Shown: piece by piece, positions 1 through 9,062 of the stretch
Layout: every line of letters starts with the position of its first letter
How positions within the stretch are numbered: the first letter of the stretch is position 1
Origin: Hanleya hanleyi
Lineage: Eukaryota; Mollusca; Polyplacophora; Lepidopleurida; Hanleyidae
Assembly: GCA_036873755.1 (NCBI GenBank)
Contig: JAVTVY010017194.1
Location: 1-64,000 of the forward strand
Reading direction: 5' to 3'
DNA length: 64,000 nt
Made by a program: the position numbers and the translations under genes
Notes under the pieces: model-generated
Told to the model about the DNA's origin: nothing
The model's database searches: none
What the model saw: only the letters and a program-made list of their open reading frames with translations

Positions 1-2
1 AA

Positions 3-1889
3 GAACTTGAGAGGTGCTTCTCAAGAGAGAGACGCTCAAGTTCAAGGCGGGGGCAGAGGACGAGACGACAACCACGCCGAAGACGCAGACGTCCATTTAC
101 GCAGTGTGGTCGTTCCTCCGAGGCCAAAGCCGGAGAGACTGCGGCAGCGAGGGTTGTGACCATATCTCCACCCAACGAGGACTTTGCAGCGGCCCAAGCT
201 GCAGACCCCGAGCTACTTCCGGTGATTGAATGGGTGAAGGCCGGAACCAGACCTCGATGGGACCTAGTCTGTCAACACAGCGGGGTAACAAAGGCGCTGT
301 GGGGAGCATACGACGCCTTGTCCCTGGAAGGAGACCTACTGGTGCGACGTTGGTATGACTTGCGAGGCCGGGAGAAGGCCAAGTTACTGGTGGCCCCGAG
401 GGCCCTGCAAAAGAGGATACTCAAAGAATGTCATGACAGCCCGACTGGAGGACACCTGGGGGTGTTTAAAACGTTGAGGAAGGTGCGACAAGCGTACGCC
501 TGGGTTGGCCTGCAGCGTGACGTGCGACAGTGGTGCCGGAGCTGCGACACGTGCAGTCGGAGGAAGCAGGCCGGGAAGAAACCCCGAGGACAGCACCGCG
601 GGATGATGACGGGATGCCCCGGAGAACGTATCGCCGTGGACTTGATGGGTCCTCTCTCCCTGACGACGAGAGGAAATCTGCATATTGTGGTTATCTGTGA
701 CTATTTCACGAAGTGGGTGGAGGCTGTGGCACTTCCGGACCAGGAAGCGGAGACGGTGGCCCAGGCTGTGATTGACTTGTACGTCAGCCGGTTCGGTGTC
801 CCCTCTCTGATACATTCGGACCAGGGGCGGAACTTTGAGAGCAAAGTGTTCGAGGGGATGTGCCGGATCCTCGGCATGAGGAAGACGCGGACGACGGCGT
901 ACCATCCACAGTCTAACGGCCAAGTTGAGAGGTTCAACAGGACTCTGGGTCAGATGCTTCATGCTAGAGCCGCCCGCCACCCCGACGATTGGGACGTGTA
1001 TATTCCACTAACACTGATGGCGTACCGTGCAGCCGCACACGAGACTACGGGGTATACGCCGAATATGATGACGTTTGGCCGCGAGGTGACTCTACCAGCT
1101 CACCTGACAGTTGGGGCTCCTCCGAGTGAGAGAACGGAGCCCGTGCCGTGGGTCGGGGACCTTCGTGACCACTTAGTCGACGTCCACGAGGATGCGAGGG
1201 AAAACAGTGGGAAGGCCCTGAGACGGCAGAAGCGCCTTTACAACCTGAAGGCCAAGGCGCAAAGATTCGGCCCCGGAGACCAGGTCTATCTGCATACCGT
1301 AGTGACCCGGCCAGGGCAGATACGGAAGCTTCGAGACCGGTGGCTAGGACCGTTTGTGGTGGAGGCGGCATTGTCGGACGTTACCTACCGGATCCGGAGT
1401 GATGACGGGAAACGACAGGTCGTCCATGTTGACCGGGTCAAACCATGTTATCCGCGGCTGGACGTGGAGGGTGACGATACACCGTCGGAGAGCGACAGTG
1501 ACGATGGCGGCGGCCAGCAGGGGCCGGAACCGGCTCACGCGGAGCCTTACGACGTGATCCACCCGGTAGGCGTGCAGCCACCCATAGGCCAGCCCCAGAC
1601 GAGCCGGAGTGGACGCGTCATCCGGCCACCGGCCTGGCAGGACGAATTCGAGTTGGAACCGCGGGGAACGCCGGACAGCGAGAGGGAGGACGAGCCCGAG
1701 GAAGTGGCCGAGGGTGAGGCAGCCCCCACGCACGCGACGACGACCCGCGGTCGGCGAGTGGTGAAGCCTCGGAGGTTGCACGACTACGTGCTGGCGTCCC
1801 AGCCCGTGTACCGTAAGAGGGGGAACGCCCGACCCCTCCAACTGAGCAGGCAGCCCAGTGGACCTAGTGTCGTGGGGCGGCTCTGCTAG
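3..1889 (+). CDS. Ty3/Gypsy pol, C-terminal part with integrase (5' partial)
   Basis: This is the integrase end of a Gypsy-type polyprotein; it inserts retrotransposon cDNA into host DNA. The frame is open from the window edge, so the start is missing (reverse transcriptase and RNase H lie outside). An H2C2 zinc-binding region is visible (ECHDSPTGGHLG ... CRSCDTCSRRK), followed by the DDE core: D in IAVDLMGPL, D in IHSDQGRNF, E in NGQVERFNRT. A GPF-like segment (WLGPFVVEA) and an acidic, proline-rich tail of about 150 residues follow. No chromodomain is visible. Stop, polypurine tract and LTR follow in the expected order, so this is the 3' end of the internal region. The reading frame is intact, unlike most other elements here, which suggests a fairly young copy. 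Confidence 0.93.
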   Translation, partial: ELERCFSRERRSSSRRGQRTRRQPRRRRRRPFTQCGRSSEAKAGETAAARVVTISPPNEDFAAAQAADPELLPVIEWVKAGTRPRWDLVCQHSGVTKALWGAYDALSLEGDLLVRRWYDLRGREKAKLLVAPRALQKRILKECHDSPTGGHLGVFKTLRKVRQAYAWVGLQRDVRQWCRSCDTCSRRKQAGKKPRGQHRGMMTGCPGERIAVDLMGPLSLTTRGNLHIVVICDYFTKWVEAVALPDQEAETVAQAVIDLYVSRFGVPSLIHSDQGRNFESKVFEGMCRILGMRKTRTTAYHPQSNGQVERFNRTLGQMLHARAARHPDDWDVYIPLTLMAYRAAAHETTGYTPNMMTFGREVTLPAHLTVGAPPSERTEPVPWVGDLRDHLVDVHEDARENSGKALRRQKRLYNLKAKAQRFGPGDQVYLHTVVTRPGQIRKLRDRWLGPFVVEAALSDVTYRIRSDDGKRQVVHVDRVKPCYPRLDVEGDDTPSESDSDDGGGQQGPEPAHAEPYDVIHPVGVQPPIGQPQTSRSGRVIRPPAWQDEFELEPRGTPDSEREDEPEEVAEGEAAPTHATTTRGRRVVKPRRLHDYVLASQPVYRKRGNARPLQLSRQPSGPSVVGRLC

Positions 1890-2119
1890 CCGCCCATGTA
1901 ATTCTGTGAAGGAAATCTGTGGACCTAATGTCGTGGTGGCCCGGCCAGACCGCCGGAGGGCGGCCACCTAGTGATTTCGCCGGCCCTGATGGCCCGTGAT
2001 TGGCGAACAGTTTTGTTTTAGTTGATTCGAACTGTACAACTGGAACCGTAACGGCACCCTGGACGGAGAGACCCGTACGGCCATGACGGGGACGTCATGA
2101 TTTAGAAAGGCGGGGGCAG
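1890..2119 (+). other. Gypsy-1 3' untranslated segment and polypurine tract
   Basis: Non-coding stretch between the pol stop codon and the LTR. It ends in a purine-rich tract (AGAAAGGCGGGGGCAG, 2104-2119) directly before the TG of the LTR, as expected for the plus-strand primer of a Gypsy element. The same stretch occurs in reverse orientation at 14885-15240, which identifies the second copy of the family. Confidence 0.75.
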
Positions 2120-2482
2120 TGTAACGGTTACCCGTTTGTGTAGAGAACAGTTTGAATCAGGAGCGTGTGCTACGCTGGAATGTGGGGGAACGACCTTGAC
2201 CCGTGTCGTCCGCGTTGAGCAAGGCAGATTTCGGAAATGCATTCCCCTGTATTTCTCGCTTACCAGAGCGAGTTGGAAGCTGATATTTAACGATTACGTC
2301 AGTTATGAATTATGGTTTGTTCTTCCATAGCCATATTTATTCAGCGAGGTCCATATAAACGGTTCGGGGAAGTGTGGTGTAAGTGACAATAAAGAGGGCG
2401 CTGGCATCGTCGACTTGTGCTACCTTTATCTGCAGGAGAACGGTTCTGTTTTCTACCTTTATTCACGGAAGAGCGGTAGCCC

Positions 2483-2490
2483 TATATAAG
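2483..2490 (+). promoter_or_regulatory. TATA box in Gypsy-1 LTR
   Basis: TATATAAG lies about 365 bases into the LTR. The homologous LTR on the minus strand has TATATAAA at 14548-14555, so the motif is conserved between copies. It probably drives the genomic transcript; the start would lie about 30 bases downstream. Confidence 0.55.
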
Positions 2491-3315
2491 CTCGGACGAA
2501 CGAAGAGAGGGGGGTCAGATGAGAAATTGAGGGCTGGAGAAACACGTTCAGGTACAGCCTGTAACTTATTGATTCTTGGCACAATTTACGGTCGGCCGTA
2601 ATAGGCAGTTGTTTTGGCCTGGGAATCTAAAAGATTATAAATCCTGTAGCGAGTGTAACCTGTGAGAACACGCCAATCCAATGAGAATTTGCGGCTCGCA
2701 TTTTCAGTGTGGAAACGTGTTTGTGGTTGTACTATAGTTTAGGGAACACGTCCGACTGACGTGTTGTATGTACATGTAGTTGGGGGAATTCTATAACACT
2801 GTAATGAGACATGCGTTTGCCTGTAGCACATTTAGGCAACTTGCATGGTCTAACTTCAGTATAAAATAGGGCTTTTAGTGTCTATACCAGTAGGTTGATA
2901 ATTTCGACAATATTGTTGTGCTATCTCGCTGCACTGGGACTTAAGCCACAATATTTGTTGATCTTCTTGACCGTGTATCGGTGTATGACTATAGTCATGA
3001 GATTCCCTCCCTCCCCTGAAGTATACAACTGCACTAAATACAGAGATGAATCAACCAAGTTTCCCCCTGCCATAATCCTACAACGTATCGTGTAGCCTGT
3101 TTATCCGTCGCCGACAGCCGGGCAACGCTTTACGGGACGGAACCGGTCGCAGTATTACAGCCGGCGGGCGAGACAAGACTCAGGCGGGCGAGGCATTTTC
3201 GTCGGTAAACATCGATAAACTGGGCCGGGCGCTTTGGGAGCAGGAGAGGCCGCAGACAGTTACACAGACGGCGTATAGCTGGCCATAGACAAGTTACAGA
3301 TACAGCTTACAGATT

Positions 3316-3770
3316 CCACTGGAAGGACATGTGTCTTTATCACACATACGAGCAAATAAAGACGCACAGATCATAAACAGTACAGTACCAGTCCAGCCAG
3401 ACCGATCACCATTATACCGTCGAGAAAGATACAGCACACAGAGCACACAAGAAACAAACAGAACACAGATTCTACAAGAAGGAGACGTGTATTTATCACA
3501 CGTTCAATACAGACATCTACAGAACACAGATCTTACAAGAAGGAGACGTGTATTTGTCACACGTTAAATAAGAAACACAGAGCACAGATTATACAGTCAA
3601 GAAAGCCACAGACCACAGATCCCACAGGGAGGATATGCGTATTTATCACGCATAAAGGCACGGTGCAGGTGGGCTCACTTTTACCGATGTAAAAGCAGTA
3701 ACAAGACATACAGATTCCAGTAGGACACGTGTATGTATCACACGTTACAGAAGGCGGGCTTCCTTTTACC
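3316..3770 (+). repeat. Tandem repeats in the LTR (AAGGAGACGTGTATTT family)
   Basis: A motif of the type AAGGAGACGTGTATTTATCA, followed by CACGTT and an ACAGATT stretch, recurs about five times with variation. It forms a degenerate minisatellite inside the LTR. The homologous part of the inverted copy (8690-9100) has different internal duplications, so this part of the LTR evolves by tandem expansion. Confidence 0.6.
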
Positions 3771-4084
3771 GATGTAAAAGTGGTAACAAAGTTTACGGAC
3801 TGTACGATGTTTCATCGGTACCAGATGAAATAGTAATGCCACAAGATATACCCAAGTAATTGTCCTGACGGTCCCTGAGAGTTGAGTGGTGCGTGATACT
3901 TACCGGAGAGATCGTCGTGAGGTCGTGTAGTCACAGGCGTGTCTATAGACGGGTCGCAGCAGCCGTAAGGGTTGAGACGCCGGGCTATTCTTACCTGTGC
4001 GGGAAGCAGACTGGTGAGCTGACAAGTTACGGTCAAGCTCCGACGACTGGGGGTGAAGTACACGCCGAGTTGCCACGTCTCTGG

Positions 4085-4330
4085 AGAGAGCGTCACTGCC
4101 GTGACGTTCCAACGACTGGGTGTCTTCTCTGGAGAGAGCATTATATCCTTAACGTTCCAACGACTGGATGCCATTCCTGGAGAGAGCGTTATATCCTTAA
4201 CGTTCCAACGACTGGGTGCCATCCCTGGAGAGAGCGTTATATCCATAACGTTCCAACGACGGAAGAGAAGGGCCAGCAGCCAGGCCGCCCTTATCCCCAG
4301 AAGAGAAGGGCCAGCAGCCAGGCCGCCCTT
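4085..4330 (+). repeat. Tandem repeats in the LTR (GTTCCAACGACTGG family and 30-bp unit)
   Basis: Four units of roughly 50-58 bp, each with GTTCCAACGACTGG followed by CTGGAGAGAGCGTTATATCC, lie at 4085-4262. Two copies of a 30-bp unit starting AGAAGGGCCAGCAGCCAGG follow at 4267-4330. The inverted LTR copy has the matching segment at 8175-8470 with its own 118-bp duplication. Confidence 0.7.
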
Positions 4331-4469
4331 ATCGCGCATTAAAGCACTATATTAACTATAAAGTTATATGCATACACTCTCATATATATATTATTACCAT
4401 ATAACATCAAGCTTAAACTGCACACATTCTCTTCTATTATCCACATATACACCAGGGATACGGTTAACT

Positions 4470-4600
4470 CTATATGCACACACCAAGTGTATGTATCCGT
4501 GAACCTTATGTGCACACATCAAGTGTACGTATCCGTGAACCTTATATGCACACCTCAAGTGTACGTATCCGTTAACTTTGTGTGCACACATCCTCTTACA
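4470..4600 (+). repeat. Tandem repeats of about 36 bp, TGCACACATCAAGTGTACGT type
   Basis: Four imperfect units built around CACACATCAAGTGTACGTAT followed by CCGTGAACCTTA stand in a row inside the LTR. The inverted copy holds a related but differently expanded array of TGTGCATATAAGCTTGATG units at 8000-8150. Confidence 0.65.
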
Positions 4601-4940
4601 TCACGTGTATATATACATCAAGGTTATTTGCATACACTCTCCTAGTGTCTGTACATATATGTAAATATCCTAACGTTACATCTCCTTAGACATTCTGTCT
4701 AAGCTACGCGGTTCTACGCTATTATTTGTAACCGTGTATACCATTTGTGCAGAATATACCATAATAGACCTTTACATTCGAGTCAGTCATCCTTATAGGG
4801 TTGTGATCATCTCTTCGAGCCCCGGATCCCTACTAGTGAAGGGGTTAACGACGGTGACGGCCAGAATGCCAGTGGGCAATCCCGGTTATTGATTCGTTTT
4901 CTTCTAAACACTACGACTGGTCCTGCTCGTACACGTTACA

Positions 4941-5260
4941 ATGGTATACGGCGAGAGGAGTATGGAAAGTTGCAATACAGTTTTCGATGTTCTAATATTT
5001 ACGCTAATTCGGTGAATAAGGCGAATATAATATTTACACAAGTAAGGTGAATAAATCACTGCATTAGATCAGTTATCGAGAGATATCGCACACACAACAA
5101 AATCGACGAATGTTTAATAGAGACTGCGCACAGGTAAGCAAGGCATTATACACATATAACGTGATTGGAAATAGACTGATCGATGCGCATGGATAATTGG
5201 TTGTAAGATGAAGGGTGTCCGGTAGGCAAGAAATTACGGTTAGAATTAATGATAGCCATA
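4941..5260. other. Flank between Gypsy-1 LTR and LINE-B; probable LINE-B 3' UTR
   Basis: No gene or RNA is recognisable. The stretch directly follows the stop codon of the minus-strand LINE-B frame and is AT-rich, so it is probably the 3' untranslated region of that LINE, interrupted at 4940 by the Gypsy-1 LTR. Confidence 0.4.
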
Positions 5261-6171
5261 TCAGCGTCCGAATTTATCGAGCAAAAAGTCTTTCAGTCGG
5301 GATTTAAACAGTGACTTGGAGGCATGACATTTCAGGCTGGCTGGCAATGAATTCCATATACGTGGTCCTTTAATTTTGGTGGAGTAGAATGAGAGTTGTG
5401 AGTGATAAAACGGCCTGTACAGATTAAGGTTAACTTGTCTTGTTGGATAATTTTGTACTGCAGATAATTTGATGAAGTAATTGCGCGAATAGTAGGGAAG
5501 AAAAAACGAATGGTAGAAGAATTTGTGTGCAAATATCAGGATTAGGTAGTCATTTACTAGATGTAGAGGTAGAATATTCATTTCTACAAATAGGTTGCTG
5601 GTATGGGCACGTCTGGCACTTGCAGTTAAGATGCGGATGAGCCTTTTTTGCAGGACAACTAGTGGTTGAAGGTGCGTTCGAAAAGTGTTTGCCCAGACCA
5701 TACTGCAGTAGGATATGTAGGGGTAAAATAACGAATAATACAAAAGAATTAGGGTCTTTCTGTTCACGCAATGTTTAATGTTATTAATAATACCTATATT
5801 TCTTGACAGTTTTGAGCATAGTGCTTCAATATGTGAATGCCAGGTTAGCTCGTCATTAAAAAGAATGCCGAGGAATTTGAATGTATTGACGCATTCAAGC
5901 TCATTACCATCGAGGACCAGTTTAGACGTAATACGGTTAGTGTATCTGGTCGGTTTGATAAGCATATATTTGGTTTTTTGTATGTTGAGAGACAGCAGAT
6001 TACAGGAAAACCAGTTATGAAGTTTGGCGATCTCGTTTGACATAGTTTCGACTAGATTATCATAATCTGAGTCGGACGAAACTGCGCTTGTATCGTCGGC
6101 GAAAAGGAGTATGTCTAGAATATCGGATGCTTTGGCTATGTCATTAATATAGACCAGAAAAAGAATGGGGC
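5261..6171 (-). pseudogene. LINE-B (CR1/L2-like) ORF2, C-terminal half of reverse transcriptase
   Basis: This is the second half of a non-LTR retrotransposon polymerase. It starts inside the RT palm at ILFLVYINDI and contains the catalytic box FADDT, the FLGILFND region, and a typical CR1/L2-type C-terminus (IWNSLPASLK ... FKSRLKDFLLDKF) ending in a stop at 5261. There is no RNase H domain. The N-terminal half of the same protein lies at 16095-17301 and ends at GVPQGSILGP, exactly where this half begins. The inserted Gypsy-2 element separates them, so the gene is disrupted. Within this half the frame is intact. Confidence 0.88.
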
Positions 6172-6529
6172 TGTAACGTGTACGAGCAGGACCAGTCGTG
6201 GTGTTTACGTGAAAACGAATCAATAACCGGGATTGCTCACTGGCATTCTGGCCGTCACCGTAGTTAACCCCTTCACTAGTAGAGATCCGGGGATCGAAGA
6301 GATGATCACAACCCCACAAGGATGACTGACGCTGATGTAAAGGTCTATTATGGTATATTCTGCACAAATAGTATACGCGATTACAGATAATGGCGTAGAA
6401 CCGCGTGGCTTAGACAGAATGTCTAAGGAGATGTAACGTTATACCGCGTGGCTTAGACAGAATGTCTAAGGAGATGTAACGTTATGCAGTAGAATGATAT
6501 TTACATATATGTACAGACACTAGGAGAGT

Positions 6530-7996
6530 CATGGGCGTCGCTAGGATTTTTCAAAGGGGGGTCGATTATCATAGCACTTTAGGCGAGGGTCCAGGGGCCG
6601 CCTAGGCCCCGGAAGCTCCGGGGTCCTAGATCGCCGGAGATGCGTTCTAAGCGTTTTCCCGGAATTAAATCTGAACATAATGTATACAGATTTAGGGTTA
6701 TATTATATAGCTCTGAGACCTTAGATGGCCTGAGATGCATTCTGAGCGATTTCCAACAATTAAACTAACACGTCATTTGTCAAATATCAGTATTATATTT
6801 TATTCTCTTTGTCATGTTGAAAACACAATAATAACACTTTGGGCCTATATACCTCGTAGGCTAACCCAGTGGCGTCCGAACGTAATTGAAGGTTGGGGAC
6901 CACTATCACATCCCAACAGGCGGGGGTCCAGGGGCCGCCTAGGCCCCGGAAGCTCCGGGGTCCTAGATTGCCGGAGATGCGTTCTGAACGTTTTTCCGGA
7001 AATAAAACTGATCATACTGCATGCACATTTATGATTCTATTTTCACGATTTTTTTTTCGCAATTATAAGCATGCATCGATATTGAAAACATCGCACCTCA
7101 TGCCTTCATCCATTTGACGTTCTAGTTATATTTAAAACATACAAAACGATGAGAGGAGAGGAGTTCTTGGGAGGGAAACCAATATGCCTACAGATACGAT
7201 TCATTCACACACAGATAAAACAAGGAAATCCTCACAGCCCAACAGGCGAGGGTCCACGAGCCGTTTAGGCCCCGGAAGCTCCGAAGTTCTAGATCTCCAG
7301 AGACGCGTTCTAAGAGTTTTCCCAGAAATAAATTCGAACGTAATGTATGCAGATTTATGGTTCTATTTTCACGTATGTTTCGCATTTATAAGCACTCATC
7401 GATATTGAAAAAATCATACTTCATGCCTGAATCCATTTGACTGTTTAGTTATATTTATCACATAAAAAGAACACATAAAAAAACGATGACCTTTACATGA
7501 TGGAACATTAGAACCAATATGATAGCGATTCATTTACACAAAGCTAAAATGAGCGATCGTCACAGCCTGACAGGCGAGGGTCCAGGGGCCGCCTAGACCC
7601 CGGAAGCTCCAGGGTCTCCGGTTGCCGGAGATGCGTTTTACCCGTTTTCTCGAAAACAAATCTGAACACAATGTATATTGATTTATGGTTCTATTTTCAC
7701 ATTTGTTTCGCATAAACCCGCATCGATATTGAAGAATATGCCGGACTCCATTTGACTTCCTGGTTTGACACAAACAAAACGGGCCTTTTACACACCACTA
7801 CACGTCTTGGCACTCTATCTGTAATTTTTATGGGATTTTTTATTTTATGTTTTTATGCTTTTTTATTTTGTTTTTGTTTTCTCTGTTTTTGTTTTTGTTT
7901 TTTGTTTTTTCTTTTGCTTTTTCTTCTGGTTTTTTTTTTTGGCGCGGCCAAGGGGGGGTCGTTCGCACCGGACGACTCCCCCCTAACGACGCCCCT
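6530..7996. mobile_element. Non-autonomous TIR transposon, hAT-like ends, inside Gypsy-2 LTR
   Basis: The element starts CATGGGCGTCGCTAGG and ends with the inverted form CTAACGACGCCCCT. GAGAGT flanks it on both sides (6524-6529 and 7997-8002). The uninterrupted site occurs in the 5' LTR remnant of the same Gypsy copy (GAGAGT at 15934-15939), which proves the insertion. Terminal CAGGGGCG-type sequences are usual for hAT elements, but hAT makes 8-bp duplications and only 5-6 bp are supported here, so the superfamily is uncertain. It has no transposase frame. It contains four 330-bp direct repeats and a long T-rich tract (7828-7945). Confidence 0.75.
6582..7730. repeat. Four direct repeats, period about 330 bp
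   Basis: The block GGCGAGGGTCCAGGGGCCGC followed by CTAGGCCCCGGAAGCTCC recurs at about 6582, 6919, 7244 and 7573. Each copy is followed by a similar 120-150 bp stretch with GGAGATGCGTTCT and TTTATGGTTCTATTTTCAC. Spacing is 337, 325 and 329 bp. The array fills most of the TIR element and looks like a satellite seeded inside a transposon. Confidence 0.75.
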
Positions 7997-8722
7997 GAGA
8001 GTGTATGCAAATAGACTTGATGTTATATGCAAGTAAGATAAGAAAGTGTGTGCATATAAGCTTGATGTTATATACCAATGATATAAGAGTGTGTGCATAT
8101 AAGCTTGATGGTATATACAAATAATATAAGAGTGTGTGCATATAATTTTACAGTTACAGTTGTGCTTTAAATTTGCATGGGTACGCGATAAGGGCGGCCT
8201 GGTTGCTGGCCCTTCTAAGGGCGGCCTGGCTGCTGGCCCTTCACCTCTTCCGTCGTTGGAACGTTACGGATGTAACGCTCTCTCAATATATGGCACCCAG
8301 TCGTTGGAGCCTCTCCACGGATGTGGCAGCCCGTCGTCTTCTTCACCCCCAGTCGTCGGAACGTCACGGCTGTAACGCTCTCTCAATATATACCCGCAGT
8401 CGTTGGAGCCTCTCCACGGATGTGGCAGCCCGTCGTCTTCTTCACCCCCAGTCGTCGGAGCCTGACCCTAACTTGTCAGCTCACCAGTTTGCTTCCCGCA
8501 CAGGTAGGTATAGCACGGCGTCTCAACCCTCCCGGCTGCTGCGACCCGTCTATAGGCACGACCCGTGGCTACACAACTTCACGACGACCCCTTAGGTAAG
8601 AACCACGTACAGCTCGTCCTCCGTGGCCGTCAGGACAACTACTTGGGTATATATTGTGCTATTATTTCATCTGGTACCGATGTAGCATCATTACTGTCTG
8701 TAAACTGTCGATGGCGACCCTC

Positions 8723-9062
8723 TGCGACCCGGTCGCAAGCCTCTGCGACCTTCTGCGACCCGGTCGCAGGTCTGTCAGATTTCACGGTTTATCGACGTTT
8801 CTCGGGAGAAGAAGTCTGTCTGTGCTGTACCTTGTCTTTTCTGTACTGTCTGTAATCTATGTGATCTCTTTTACACCGGTACGCAATCTATGCGACCTTC
8901 TGGGACCCGGTCGCAGGGCTCCCCGATTCCACGATTTATCGACGTTTCTCGTAAAACGAAGCCCGCCTGTACTGTATCTTGTCTTTGCTGTACTGGCTGT
9001 AATATCTGTGGTCTCTTTCACACCCGTACAGCGTCTGTGCGACCGTCTGCGACCCGGTCGCA
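8723..9062 (-). repeat. Repeated palindrome TGCGACCCGGTCGCA in Gypsy-2 LTR
   Basis: The odd palindrome TGCGACCCGGTCGCA occurs at 8723-8737, 8754-8768 and 9048-9062. A one-mismatch copy lies at 8901-8915 and a fifth copy in the same LTR at 14439-14453. The copies lie in tandemly duplicated LTR segments that also repeat GTTTATCGACGTTTCTCG-like sequence. Confidence 0.7.

Larger units (their letters stand above)
2120..4940 (+). repeat. Gypsy-1 3' LTR, about 2.8 kb
   Basis: The LTR begins TGTAACGG right after the polypurine tract and ends CACGTTACA. Both ends were fixed by comparison with the inverted second copy, whose insertion junctions are exact (6172 and 16094). The LTR holds an internal TATA box and several tandem-repeat blocks. 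At about 2.8 kb it is much longer than usual for Gypsy LTRs (a few hundred bases to about 1.5 kb). The 5' LTR of this copy lies outside the window, so identity between LTRs cannot be used to date it. Confidence 0.8.

Noticed and set aside
7752..8098. Phe-rich or Lys-rich frames around 7830-7950.
   Set aside because: They are translations of a T-rich low-complexity tract inside the TIR element.
3826..8690. A 4.9-kb imperfect palindrome (3826-4940 against 6172-8690).
   Set aside because: The arms are LTRs of the same Gypsy family in opposite orientation, each belonging to its own insertion, not a palindromic element.
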